Shown here: one piece after another, positions 54,401-63,618 of the stretch | How the letters are laid out: the number at the start of each line of letters is the position of its first letter | Numbering within the stretch: the first letter of the stretch is position 1 | Origin: Gracilaria domingensis | Taxonomy: Eukaryota > Rhodophyta > Florideophyceae > Gracilariales > Gracilariaceae | Assembly (NCBI GenBank): GCA_022539475.1 | Contig: VCMS01000077.1 | Span: forward strand, 1 to 64,000 | Direction: 5' to 3' | Length of the DNA: 64,000 nucleotides | Notes under the pieces: model-generated | Databases searched by the model: none | What the model was told of the DNA's origin: nothing | What the model saw: only the letters and a program-made list of their open reading frames with translations | Translations under genes and position numbers: made by a program

Positions 54401-54729
54401 TGAACAGTAAGATTTGCTCGATGTGTGAGGATGACCTTACGGTACCAGCCGTTCATTTCTACTGCAAGCATGCATATCACGCTAGCTGCTTGTCTCCCGG
54501 GGGAATCGGAGGCGGAAGCGGTGTGCTCCCGGGAGCTATGGGTGAAAGAGCAGAGATGTGGAGCGAGGAGTGTCCCAAATGTGCTCCTGAAATGGATGGA
54601 ATGGTGTTCATGACCCAAGCGTTACAAGAGAAGAACACCAAGCATGACGAATTCTTCAAGGCTGTTAAGAGTTCGAAAGACGGCTTCGCAACGATAATCG
54701 AGTGTTTGGAGTTGAGCCCCTTTATATAA
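51433..54729 (+). CDS. VPS11: Vacuolar protein sorting protein 11 (HOPS/CORVET core subunit)
   Basis: The frame is open from 51370, but ATG 51433 (MAARGATMSLRWKLFRF) or ATG 51454 (MSLRWK) fits the family N-terminus; the earlier part is polyArg. From 51433 the product has 1,098 residues in one exon, a little longer than most VPS11. The N-terminal ~400 residues fit a beta-propeller (LYVFALLRDAVQFFNL, SVVAVRFVPL, TLGLDGAAASVKIW). An alpha-solenoid follows (EERVNMLLKRGMHTHAVALA, CLEYLYEHLRMYKELGMCLR). It ends in a RING-H2 finger (CSMCEDDL, FYCKHAYHASCL ... CPKC). VPS11 is a shared core subunit of the HOPS and CORVET tethers that act with Rab GTPases and SNAREs at endosomes and vacuoles. It shares a promoter region with the methyltransferase-like gene. 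Confidence 0.95.
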   Translation: MAARGATMSLRWKLFRFLSVRAELSADARAADDADTALFPSLAPAPRRSAHAKHAVLRRFCAAASRCEHAHAHAGLYVFALLRDAVQFFNLAAVDPALALCAPPPLPPTPLQYTFSAHATSVVAVRFVPLPAAPLPLLVTLGLDGAAASVKIWAFRSTLGAANHHPPAAASVRPSSPTSAFAPTDDHNLLECVAEHRLAAHLRPTALAVQPLRADQQQPEQIAVGFDDGSVLILHGDLLRERAANTRVAPAPGEMTHVKPIVFLSYCEQLLYCVSEMSICTITPAVENERPLFRRQILANLGVARAALCCVLEQSAELVIAKPEGLYFFNRDGLGPCLAFQTQGENPSIHSAGNYIIHCSGRASITAYDVVNKLTAYRGKGVISSAFDGHVNGSTQALLCLEGKDTVSNEGGSVLRVTEISLEERVNMLLKRGMHTHAVALARAENERHPQVHNDILMCALRQYAEHLMSKDRYDEAAEQLVQTIGKNVEPSWVISRLVEQSGLRSGLRLYLEALHAAGMADFVHTKVLITCYRHDRARGVILGTKASEKTTDEYVISVFSDVDWSEEQVDAAISLCREARLFKVAERVSRRRGRWVQLARTLVEDLNQPNKTIELLRSLPDEEALRVLRACGRRLLVMVPDEFVQYLSDAICRSTARMSINSSGPVLKLDYFLPMFVDKPAWRAVLLDKLVKSPGGITTADAPKAWILLFESLACVDVAEGIRPAGVPEIPGAPDSKAEYESISRSTTIDADTATSATTQSSAKERRVIGRRALRILQSRRSVIDLRAALEIAEQYGHEPCLEYLYEHLRMYKELGMCLRMYENGPALLRACRRHGDREPDLWIECIRLFAPRAAKEEYEEEEGTGAANSEVPRSVSKDDILSIASESTALSRITRDSESDKTSPPEILEEAMLALDRSATLSPLEIVETVSRACPDGPWGLVREYFERCTTALRREAIAAEHGSVVLENELKELRKEIMRLSDDAFSMNSKICSMCEDDLTVPAVHFYCKHAYHASCLSPGGIGGGSGVLPGAMGERAEMWSEECPKCAPEMDGMVFMTQALQEKNTKHDEFFKAVKSSKDGFATIIECLELSPFI

Positions 54730-54955
54730 CTATCTCCCGTACGGAATTATAGGATAACATATCGCACACATGACTTTCGATAACTTACCAAGGATACGTG
54801 CTTCGTCGATATTCTGCTCACTCTAGCAGGGAGGACTCCTACAACAACTAATCGAGATTCTTGTATATCGAGCTAACGGTTTAAGAATGCTTTATATCGA
54901 TTTTGGTCATTTCGTGTACAGAATCTCACAGCAATTACTAGAGACCAGTGGGCAA

Positions 54956-54992
54956 GTCTTTCCTTCCGAAACTCTGCTTTGGAAGGAAAGAC
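54956..54992. repeat. Hairpin directly before the 39-bp repeat
   Basis: GTCTTTCCTTCC and GGAAGGAAAGAC are perfect 12-bp arms around a 13-base loop. Outer bases (GAGACCAGT and ACTGGCTC) allow an imperfect extension reaching into the first repeat unit. Confidence 0.78.
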
Positions 54993-55000
54993 TACGGAGA

Positions 55001-55114
55001 CTGGCTCCTTAACTTAAAATGACTTTCTTTGCAGCTAGACTGGCTCCTTAACTTAAAATGACTTTCTTTGCAGCTAGACTGGCTCCTTAACTTAAAATGA
55101 CTTTCTTTGCAGCT
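55001..55114. repeat. 39-bp tandem repeat, three copies
   Basis: Units start at 55001, 55040 and 55079, each reading CTGGCTCCTTAACTTAAAAT and then GACTTTCTTTGCAGCTAGA; the last lacks its final bases. The copies are identical by eye, so the expansion is recent or homogenised. Each unit contains CTTTCTTTGCAG, which has the form of a 3' splice site. Confidence 0.92.
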
Positions 55115-56223
55115 CTTTTAACGTGAGACTCCTTTTCCTAGCTCTCGGTGTCTTGCGGAATGTGTTGTATACGAAGGCCCAAATGCTACTTTGCACATCT
55201 GTTCGTTGCAGACCATCCTGCGCATACTCAAGGCATGTCTAATCCCCATCTCACGACGATGTCTCGAAACATAAACCACAATAAGTAACGCTAGAGATCA
55301 CAACAGGTATGCATATATATATCTATGGCGCGCGTAGGGCTTCCTCTCGTTCATAGACTGTCCCTTGGGACAGTCTGTGCCTTTCATGAAGGATAAGAAT
55401 TCCAATCTCCGATGCAATTACCGCGCCACATGCATCAATTCATTGTACCAGCACTCTCAAGAGCAATGACGTAATCATTCCACCGAATTGTGGAAAGACA
55501 AGGTGTTACGATTTGAGACACCAGCAAAAGTATGACACACAAAATAAATGAAGGTGGACGAGATAGACATGAGTTTACTCCTTAAAAAAGCTCGCTGCAG
55601 AAACACAAGACATGACTATAAACTAACAGTTCTAAAAAGCAATGGTGATTTCCAGCACAACCGAAGGGTTCTCGAGGAAGGGCGCACCCGCGTCCAGCAC
55701 ACTAAATCTCGTCGCACCATATCAATTCTAGGAAGAACGTAAGTATACCTGATTCGCTCAAAGCAGATATACGTACGCAAACATACATATGAGAATGATT
55801 TGACTTTCCACCTCGTCTCAAGAATTGATAAACCGGTGCCACCACGTTCCACTGCATTGTGCAATGGGAGCGAACGGCGACCAGAATCAGAAAGGTGGTT
55901 TGTCAAGAAAAGGGGTATAAGCAACGGCGACATCTGTCATTAAAGGACAACAACAGATTCCGAAAGGGGAGGCTACGCTTCCTGTGATGCAGAAACAGCT
56001 TTGGAGGAGCTGGTGGCACTATTACGTCGTTTAGGACGAGAGGGAGACAGCGGTATGCTACTCGCTGCCGCAGCTAAAGCAGCTAGAGGATTTGCAGGTG
56101 CTTTGCGAGTTGAAACACTCTTCGCTATGGTTTTCCTTTGCACGCCTATGAGGATATGATTTCCCGACTGCGATGCATCTTGTTTCAAACTCGGAGTGGG
56201 ACAAGCGCTTGAAGGGCGGCTTT

Positions 56224-57540
56224 CTATGCCTGGTGAGACGTTGCATAAATCCTCCTGCGAGTCGTTTGGAGAAAGAATGCAAGCCATCGGGGCAAATAAG
56301 GTGCTGTTGGATGCTCTTGGGGGTGGTGTGGCAAAGATGAGGCCAGGTTGTTGGCGTTCAGGAGAGTCTGTGGCGCTGTTGATTGGGTGGAGGCATTATA
56401 TCGCAGCACTGGGGTTGGAGAAGCAGGGGAGGGAAAGTCCGATTTGGAGGGGACCACGTGAAACTCTGACTGTGAAGAGGAGGTTGTAATAGGATGAAGC
56501 GGATGGCAGGCAAGTATCTCGTTCGACGGCCTTGTGGCAACCAATGAAGAGATTTGAAGCTTGGCATCGCGATGCGGGGTGAGTGGAGACGACACGGTAA
56601 ATGGACTAGGGATTCCAGACGACACGAAATCATTGAGATGAGAGGACATTTCAGATGGAGTGGCACTGTGTGGATAAGACGAAAGACTATTGTCGACGGG
56701 TACAAATGCGGCATGGCGGGAAAGAGAGGGACGATTTGAGCGTGCAAGCGAGTGACACACCTGTTTCTCGGTCTGTTTCAGGGCAGCTTGTCTTCTCTGG
56801 CGCTTCCGTAGCATGGAGTTCCAATGGTTCTTAACGCAGTTGTCAGTTCGTCCCGGCAAGTGTTTGGCAATGGCGACCCATTTATTTCCCAGACGAGCGT
56901 GCACCTGATTCAAGATGGTCTCTTCCTCATAAGTCCACGGCTCTCTTCGGATGCCCGGTCGCAGCTGATTGAGATAGCGCTCGCGACACTGCTTGCCAGT
57001 ACGTCTCGGCAGCTGCTGCGCCACTCGACTCCAGGTGTTGGAAGCAGTGATGGAAGGCGGCGTCGAAATATACCGATTGACCAACTGTCGCAGCTTTGCA
57101 TCCTCTTCCGGGGTCCAGCTGGCACTCCGCTGATTGGGCGCGCGCGCCGGACGCGGCTGCGCGCCTCGGCGAGGCAACGCCGCGACGGACGGCTTTGGCG
57201 GCAACGCCGACAGCGGGTGCGAAGATGGCGATGCGCCGGGCGGCTGCGCCGCCACGGCCGGCGTATCGCCGGCGCGCTGCGCGGAGGACGGAAGCATGTC
57301 GGCGGGGGGGGGGTGCGACAGCTTAAGCCATGAAACGGGCGCGGGGCGGGGGGGGGCGGGCGCGTCGGGGGGGCGACGGCGGCGGGGCGGCGCCGACGAC
57401 CAACGAACGGGGGCGGCGGCGCGCGGTGATGCGCAACGCGGTGACGGGAGAGCTGCGGCGCTGCTTGGACAACGCGCCGATTTGGCAAAAGCATTTGTCA
57501 CGGCGCCGTGATGCGGCGTGCGCGTTGGCATCAGTGGCAT
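56224..57540 (-). CDS. R2R3-MYB transcription factor
   Basis: The frame is open from 57636, but that ATG lies inside the tRNA gene, so ATG 57540 (MPLMPTRTPHHG, 438 residues) or the later ATG 57297 is more likely. After a Pro/Ala/Arg-rich N-terminus come two MYB repeats. R2 is at about 140-195 (SASWTPEEDAKLRQLVNRYI ... TWSRVAQQLPRRTGKQCRERY) and R3 at about 196-246 (EPWTYEEETILNQVHARLGN, KWVAIAKHLPGRTDNCVKNH). R2 has a few extra residues before its second Trp. R3 fits the usual WVAIAKHLPGRTDN-KNHW form with an aromatic replacing the first Trp. The C-terminus is Ser/Pro/Thr-rich. The frame ends at 56224, but an overlapping frame (56287-55973) gives a further Ser/Lys-rich, nuclear-localisation-like tail, so the true C-terminus is uncertain. 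Nuclear DNA-binding role is well supported. Confidence 0.88.
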   Translation of the reverse strand: MPLMPTRTPHHGAVTNAFAKSARCPSSAAALPSPRCASPRAAAPVRWSSAPPRRRRPPDAPAPPRPAPVSWLKLSHPPPADMLPSSAQRAGDTPAVAAQPPGASPSSHPLSALPPKPSVAALPRRGAQPRPARAPNQRSASWTPEEDAKLRQLVNRYISTPPSITASNTWSRVAQQLPRRTGKQCRERYLNQLRPGIRREPWTYEEETILNQVHARLGNKWVAIAKHLPGRTDNCVKNHWNSMLRKRQRRQAALKQTEKQVCHSLARSNRPSLSRHAAFVPVDNSLSSYPHSATPSEMSSHLNDFVSSGIPSPFTVSSPLTPHRDAKLQISSLVATRPSNEILACHPLHPITTSSSQSEFHVVPSKSDFPSPASPTPVLRYNASTQSTAPQTLLNANNLASSLPHHPQEHPTAPYLPRWLAFFLQTTRRRIYATSHQA

Positions 57541-57579
57541 CACGCTAACCGCCGCAGCGCAAGAAAAAAGCGTCACGCT

Positions 57580-57651
57580 GCCGACTCTCAGGATCGAACT
57601 GAGGACCTCAAGAACTTCAGTCTTGCGCTCTCCCAACTGAGCTAAATCGGC
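57580..57651 (-). tRNA. tRNA-Phe(GAA)
   Basis: 72 nt on the minus strand fold into a full cloverleaf: acceptor GCCGATT with AGTCGGC (one G-U pair), D arm GCTC-AGTTGGGA-GAGC, anticodon stem CAAGA/TCTTG around loop CTGAAGT (anticodon GAA, Phe), a five-base variable loop, and T arm CTCAG-TTCGATC-CTGAG. There is no intron and no encoded CCA. It lies between the MYB and glycerol-3-phosphate dehydrogenase genes, all on the minus strand. Confidence 0.96.
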
Positions 57652-57881
57652 CGGTGACGTTGACCCTGCGCGCCGCTCCTCTTAATTATAACACCAGTTG
57701 TTGGGACTGGAGAACACGGTAACCCACGATAGTCGCCGTTCTTTCTCCTCCCGCTTCCCCTTCACGGCGTGAGCACAGCACAGCAAAAGTGAACAATTTC
57801 TAACGCCGCCGTAGCTGGGTACAAACGTACCATGTACTTCATAGTAGCAAGTTCATACAAGACAAAAAAAAAAAGCGAAAA
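57652..57881. other. Spacer between tRNA-Phe and the G3PDH gene
   Basis: 230 bp that must contain the 3' end of the dehydrogenase transcript and the 5' flank of the tRNA. An A-run lies at about 57863-57874. Nothing else is seen. Confidence 0.4.
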
Positions 57882-59747
57882 CTACTTGCCCTCCGGAATG
57901 CCGCAAGAGAACGACCCAATCATCTTCTCCGCATCCGCAATCTCCTTCTTCACGCGCTCCTTGCCCCACTTCAGCTCACGCGCCATGATCTGCACCACTC
58001 TCGGCAGCGCCGCCAACGCGCCCTTACTATCCAAGAACACCAACCGAGTCCGTCGAGCCAAAAAGTCCATCGCCGTCATGCAATACTCCTCCCTCATACA
58101 GTACAAAACTTCCGCCTCTAGAAACGGATATCCCTCAACTAATCTAGCACCATGTCCGGCCTCCGCAATTTCCGCCACCTTGTACGCCTGATCTCCGTAC
58201 GCCCTCGCCAGATGTTTCGCACAGTCCACGTCCAAATACGCCGATGCAATCGCCGTCGTTGATGCGCTGGGTTCGTGACCCAGAATCTCGTATCTCTGCG
58301 TCAAGAACGTGAAGTACGAGTTATCCCACTTGTGAGCGCCGATAAGTTGAACAAAAGGTGTTTTACATCGGCTTGCCTTCTCTTCCAGTTTACCCACTTC
58401 AATCGCTTTGTCTACGGCCGCCTCTCCCATTGCACGTTGCGTCGTCCATTTCCCCCCGGTGATGGTCACCACCTTCTCGGGCGATACGTGCACCGCGTGT
58501 TCTCGAAGGATGTTTTGAGTGGAGCTATTGTCCGCATCCGGGTTCACGGCCAGAGGTCGAATTCCCGACCACGCGCTCTGTACATCTGACGGTCGAACAT
58601 CGATACGCAAATAATCCTTCAACGCGTCCAGAATGAATTCCACTTCGGCGGTGTGCGGGCGCGGCAGCGCTGTGATCTCCGTGTTCGAGTCGGTCGTTCC
58701 TGCAATCGTCTGACCTAACCACGGCAGCATGAACACCACGCGTCCATCCTTGGTCTTGGGAACGATCAAGCCCATACCATCTGGAGAATAGTATGACGGT
58801 AACGTGATGTGAACCCCAGCAGATGGCACAATCATAGGGTTGACGTCTTCTTTCTCCATTCGTCGTACACTGTCCGTGAACGGTCCAGTAGCGTTGATCA
58901 CCACCTTTGCATGCACGTCAAATTCCTCGCCAGTGAACACATCACGACATCTTGCTCCTCGCACGTGCTCGTCCTCACGAATCAGACCAACCACTTCGGT
59001 ATGGTTTGCAACGGCCGCGCCGTACAGCGCAGAGGTGACAGCCAGACCCACATTGAAGCGCGCATCATCCATTTGTCCGTCGTAATACATGATACTTCCG
59101 CGTAATTTCTGCCCCTGACTGTACATGTTGAGCGTCGGAAACTGTCGAATCGCTTCACTGGCGCTGATGAACTTGCTCATGTACAATAAACCATTTCCAA
59201 GCGCGGCCACCAGATCATACGCCTTGAGACCAACCCAGTAGAAGGGAACTTCCCAAAGCTTGTAGCACGGCAAAAGCGTCGGCAACGGCGCAGATAGATG
59301 GGGTGCTTGGTGAAGCATGATGGCACGCTCATGCAACGCCTCGAACACAAGTTTGAGTTGTCCCGGATCCAACTGGAAGAAGGCCTTCTCCAGATATCGA
59401 ACACCGCCGTGGATTAGCTTGGTGGATCTAGAACTAGTGCCAGACGCAAAGTCGTCGCGTTCAACAAGCCCCACTCGCAGGTCTCGCAGCGAAGCGTCAA
59501 GCGCAGAGGCGGATCCTGTCGCGCCTCCGCCGACAATGAGCACATCAAACTCGTTTGCTTTCGAAGAGGCAGCCTTCAACTTTTGCAACTGCTCCTCCCG
59601 AGAAGGGACAGCTTCCAAAGCGCCATGAAGAATGGCGGCACGATCGGCGGCTGTCGGACGCGGGGGCGCTGTATACGTTGTGATTCCCGCAAACGTGGCT
59701 CCCGAGACGCCGGCGACGATGGCGAGACGACGTAAAGTCTGCGCCAT
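57882..59747 (-). CDS. Mitochondrial FAD-dependent glycerol-3-phosphate dehydrogenase
   Basis: 621 residues from ATG 59747, intronless. The N-terminus (MAQTLRRLAIVAGVSGATFA) has the basic plus hydrophobic form of a mitochondrial inner-membrane targeting signal. FAD binding is clear: FDVLIVGGGATGSASALDAS with GxGxxG at about 73-78, VERDDFASGTSSRSTKLIHG and GVRYLEKA. The substrate side includes SIMYYDGQMDDARFN, INATGPFTD, VPSAGVHITLP and VTITGGKWTTQRAMGE. The C-terminal helical domain is present; the calcium-binding EF hands of animal enzymes are absent, as in plants and fungi (SDP6/GUT2 type). It oxidises sn-glycerol 3-phosphate to dihydroxyacetone phosphate and passes electrons to quinone. 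The TACCGACGGTA palindrome lies 74 bp upstream of the start. Confidence 0.96.
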   Translation of the reverse strand: MAQTLRRLAIVAGVSGATFAGITTYTAPPRPTAADRAAILHGALEAVPSREEQLQKLKAASSKANEFDVLIVGGGATGSASALDASLRDLRVGLVERDDFASGTSSRSTKLIHGGVRYLEKAFFQLDPGQLKLVFEALHERAIMLHQAPHLSAPLPTLLPCYKLWEVPFYWVGLKAYDLVAALGNGLLYMSKFISASEAIRQFPTLNMYSQGQKLRGSIMYYDGQMDDARFNVGLAVTSALYGAAVANHTEVVGLIREDEHVRGARCRDVFTGEEFDVHAKVVINATGPFTDSVRRMEKEDVNPMIVPSAGVHITLPSYYSPDGMGLIVPKTKDGRVVFMLPWLGQTIAGTTDSNTEITALPRPHTAEVEFILDALKDYLRIDVRPSDVQSAWSGIRPLAVNPDADNSSTQNILREHAVHVSPEKVVTITGGKWTTQRAMGEAAVDKAIEVGKLEEKASRCKTPFVQLIGAHKWDNSYFTFLTQRYEILGHEPSASTTAIASAYLDVDCAKHLARAYGDQAYKVAEIAEAGHGARLVEGYPFLEAEVLYCMREEYCMTAMDFLARRTRLVFLDSKGALAALPRVVQIMARELKWGKERVKKEIADAEKMIGSFSCGIPEGK

Positions 59748-59820
59748 GGTGCAAGATCGGCGGACTTGGGGGACGGAGAGAGCGGCGCAGCGGTGACGGC
59801 GGAGGGCAGAGTTGGGTGTA

Positions 59821-59831
59821 TACCGACGGTA
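59821..59831. promoter_or_regulatory. TACCGACGGTA palindrome, site 3
   Basis: An exact copy of the 11-bp palindrome, 74 bp upstream of the glycerol-3-phosphate dehydrogenase ATG. Preceded by TA and followed by GATAAAGG. Its promoter-proximal position parallels sites 1 and 2. Confidence 0.55.
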
Positions 59832-61959
59832 GATAAAGGTACGATGGGGATTGTGATTGATGACGGCGGCTGATGCCGCGTTGTCGCATGGCGTCAGCAG
59901 CGCGTACGGCGTAGGGCAGCGCTGCCAGCATTTCTACCCTTGTACTCTCGCTCACGTCGGAGACGTGGCGCATTGCGATTCCAGGTGGTGGCGGATTCCC
60001 GGACAGTGCGCGGATCCATTTGAACTACCTTCGAGTAATTGATCCTAGCGCTATGAAGCTCAATTGTTTTGTCCCAGTTATACGCACATGGTTTCAGGTA
60101 CACAAGTTAATATTGAGACCAATCGGTCCATATTTTTGGGTCCGTTAACGTGCACCATTGCCCTCACCTGAACTTCTGTTCCTCTTAGGCGGTTTCTCTC
60201 TCAATTATTGTCCAAACCACGTCAAACTACCATCATGGTATCATTTTCTGAACTGATCGATGCAGCATAGATATAATAAGAAGTGCTACTTCCCAACAAC
60301 ACCTGGTGCAACGAAACTCTTCGCAACTGCTACATATGACGCTATCATCGGAAGAGAAGCAAACAAACCGCATGTGTCAAAATAAGGAATGAGTTACTGG
60401 GGAGGGGTTCTATTGCGAGTTTCCTCAGGACTTCTGACATCTCTTTGATTCCTGCTTGTCTATGAGATTTTGGAAAACAAGACTGACTCTTTGCCATAGT
60501 CATCGCTCTGAAAAATTTTTGGTCTACGACCTACTAACCTTATGCAATCCAGCTGTCTTTCTACAAAAAATACTCTCCGGCTTGCAGCAAAGGACACAGC
60601 TCCAACTAGCAAGGACAGCATCTAGCGCAAGAACGCCCTTTCAGATCGTAGGTTCTTTTCATTCTGCCGGAACTCGCTTAATCTTTCTTCCACATAAGTT
60701 TCTTCCTTATTTATTGCGAGACATGTACACTCATTCCCTCGTATTGCGTTTGTTTGCGAAGGACCCCCAACATGCAACAACTTCTTTCTTAAATTTTCAG
60801 CATAGAGGTTGCCTTACAGGACTCACTTCTCATTATGAGAACATCAAAGGGGTCGTTCAACTGCGTTGAGGGCACAAAGCATCTCAAATAAGGCGATGCG
60901 ACCTGCAGCCATCGTGCCAAGATTTGGATAACAAAAGATACAACTCTTTTCAAATTGCGCCAGGGAACCATTGCGCTTGCGATGCAACAAATTTGTTTGG
61001 ATGGATTCTAGTGACCATGAGTACACAAGGATAACTCGAAACAACGAGTCGAAAAACGTGTGTCTTGCAGTACCGTGTATCAAAGATATGCGTAGTTGTG
61101 ATGGGCAAGATGCTTTTGGCAGCGAAAACTTCGAGATTGCGAAAGAAGAGAACGCGATACATATCTCTGATACGTACCGGTAGAGATTAGCGACCATGTT
61201 GGCATGTTCAATGCGATTCTAATTGTAGATACTGCGGGGAGTTTTGAACGGTGAACATTTGCTTCAAGAGAGCATTGAAAATCTTTGTCATAGATTGTTA
61301 CGGACTAGCAGAAGAGAAAGGTGTAAAGAAATAAAAGTTGTATCTTTGCCTTTATTCCCTGTGGTGTGGCATTGTGCTTCTTCGCAGAGCGAGTCATTAT
61401 GCTCAGGGGAGTCGTTTTTCAGAAGCAGAACTGTAGCATTCTTTTGTAGATACACAATTCCGTATGTAGCCTTTAAATGGTTACGTTTCTTTAGATGATT
61501 GAGTGTAGAGAGGCCACCATGAAGCTTCACGCAAGCAGCAAGCCACGAACCGATCACCGAAAACCATCCTGCGTATCTATACCGTAGATTTTTCTTCCCA
61601 TGGAGTGTTACATCCAACAGAGGCAACCATTTGGGTGTTTTCTACAACGTTTTTCCTCGGAGAATCTTTACCGCATTTGCCCAGGGGCGAAGAACGATTT
61701 AAAGCGACTGGCTGCTCCTTTAGCTGGTGTCGCCGAGGTAATGAGGACTGAGTGAAAGGCAGCCGTTGCAGCCCCTTGTAGGGCACATTAAGGTACGTGC
61801 AGAGAGCCGTTGGTGGTGTACTTCCTCGCCGATGACCTCAAGAGGAAGAAAAAAGAGGAATTTGAAAAACGAAAAGAGGTGAAGAGGCTGAATCATCAGT
61901 GCAGAACTTCTCAAGCAGACGAGATCACCTTAGAGGTTAATTTGTTTCCTAACACATAG

Positions 61960-62108
61960 CTCAGTGAACGCAACACGGTACAAATGAGATTAATAGTCAG
62001 CAGCTAGATTGTTGGGGCAAGCATTATAGACGCTGGGGCTCCTTAGCAAGCACAACCCCACGCGATACGAGTAATAAGCGTAACAAGCTCATAATAAAGA
62101 AGAAGAAA
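61960..62108 (+). repeat. Dispersed repeat, copy 2 (possible LTR fragment)
   Basis: The partner of 28605-28742 in the same orientation. Shared blocks are CTCAGTGAACGCAACACGG, GCAAGCATTATAGACGCTGGG, TCCTTAGCAAGCAC and GCGATACGAGTAATAAGCGT. Differences are substitutions and short indels, so the copies are old. No coding sequence accompanies it. Confidence 0.6.
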
Positions 62109-63588
62109 GAGTGTAAAATAGTGGCGCTGCCATAAAGAAGTGTTCTGCGAACATTCATGGCCACTTGCCTGTTTGCGGTTCTGATTTGTTTCATGGCGCT
62201 TCATTATTGTTCCAACATGCATGGAACAACGCCAAACATGTAGTGCGGTGCTCACACATCTTACGTACACTTCGTTTTCTGGTCGTCTTCCAATTTCGGG
62301 TTGCGGCTCTCGCGGGTGTGTCGTGTACTTCCTGCTACTGCATCTTTCAGCATGCTCTTGCTACCGTCCAGTGCACAAATCATCCTCGGCGTTTCCTTTC
62401 ACGCATTTGGAAGCGTTTGTCAGCTACGGGGTCCAAACAACTTCTTTATGCTTACACCTTTCGACCTTTGGCATGCATGATCATTGGACATCACCTCCTC
62501 TGCTTCATGGCGGTCTGCTTCACTCGCTCTTAAAACTGACGCATCACATCTCACGTTTGTTTCACCAAGACCCGATATAGTTACATGCAAATGCTCTAAA
62601 GAAAATCTGTGTTTCACGTTGGAGATATACATTTAACGAATGTATTGCGTGATAAGAGCGCCTTACAAGGCGAAAAATGCAGCGTTGTTCAGCAAAGGTG
62701 CATGCATTAGTGAACTATCTCTGCCGCGGCTAAATTAGCATCTTTGGTAGTTTGAAACGGCGGCGACTTCGAGCTGGAGATGGAGATATACAAGGGTCGG
62801 TGCCCTTGGTGGTTTCTACGAATATCTACTATAGTTGTTAAATTTCATAGTGTAGATTGAGATAGAATATTGGGCGCGCGGCTATTGGGCGACAAGGGAT
62901 TAAAAAGATTCAAAAATTGGTGCTCGACACTCAATAGGGCTGCGAATATATGTGTATCAAACGTCGCTGAAGGGAACGGAAGGCACACCACCGTCTGAAT
63001 CTAAGGCTGCTTAAGCCGCTCAGGCCGTGGCGACTAAGATCGGATCGGAGCGAGTGATCAAGAGACAAGGTTTGGATACATATGACTCTGGAAGCAAACA
63101 TGCGACACTGGTTGGAGCTACGGACTTGGGTGGGGGCTGAGCGATGCGTCGAAGGAGCGAGGATCAACAGCTGAAGTCGTTTTGAAGAGGATCTGTTGTT
63201 GTATCGGCAGGAATGGAATAAAAGGACACATGTAAGGTTCATATGAGGCGGCTCCTTTCGCAAGTACACTGTGGATTGTTTGGGGGCATACAAAGCTATG
63301 AATAGGTCGAAACGAAATGGTGCAGAAGGAGGAGGGCAATGAGGCCAGTAGCAAAACACATCTGTTCGATTTGTCACTGCTTCGATAAACGTTGCTGCAG
63401 TGAATGGTAACATGGGTGTGAACAAGAGCCACATGCTGCAAGACAGTTTTCTTTGCACGGTTTTTGCTGGCGGTCTCCTAGCACTAAGAGAAGGGCAGGT
63501 TTGGAAAGAGAGAGGGCTCTGATGTAGAGGTGGCATTGTCGGTGGTACATACGGATGTACTAGCAAGGATGAGTGGTTGGAGCGATGA

Positions 63589-63618
63589 CACGAGACGACA
63601 CAAGACGGCACGAGACGG
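63589..63618. repeat. Three 10-bp tandem units
   Basis: CACGAGACGA, CACAAGACGG and CACGAGACGG follow each other directly. A small simple repeat inside the unassigned 3' part of the window. Confidence 0.7.

Larger units (their letters stand above)
54730..55972. other. Intergenic with hairpins and a 39-bp tandem repeat
   Basis: About 1.2 kb after VPS11 without a gene. It holds the hairpin at 54956-54992, the tandem repeat at 55001-55114 and a 22-bp palindrome at 55355-55376 (AGACTGTCCC-TT-GGGACAGTCT). The remainder is of ordinary composition with short ORFs only. Confidence 0.55.

Noticed and set aside
55001..55114. Short regular repeats resembling a CRISPR array
   Set aside because: Units are adjacent without unique spacers, no cas genes are present, and the setting is eukaryotic.
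57540..57636. First ATG (57636) of the MYB frame as the start codon
   Set aside because: It falls within the tRNA-Phe gene; the next ATG at 57540 avoids the overlap.
60456..60869. 137-codon plus-strand ORF
   Set aside because: Length is within chance for this composition, and no motif, signal or neighbouring regulatory site supports it.
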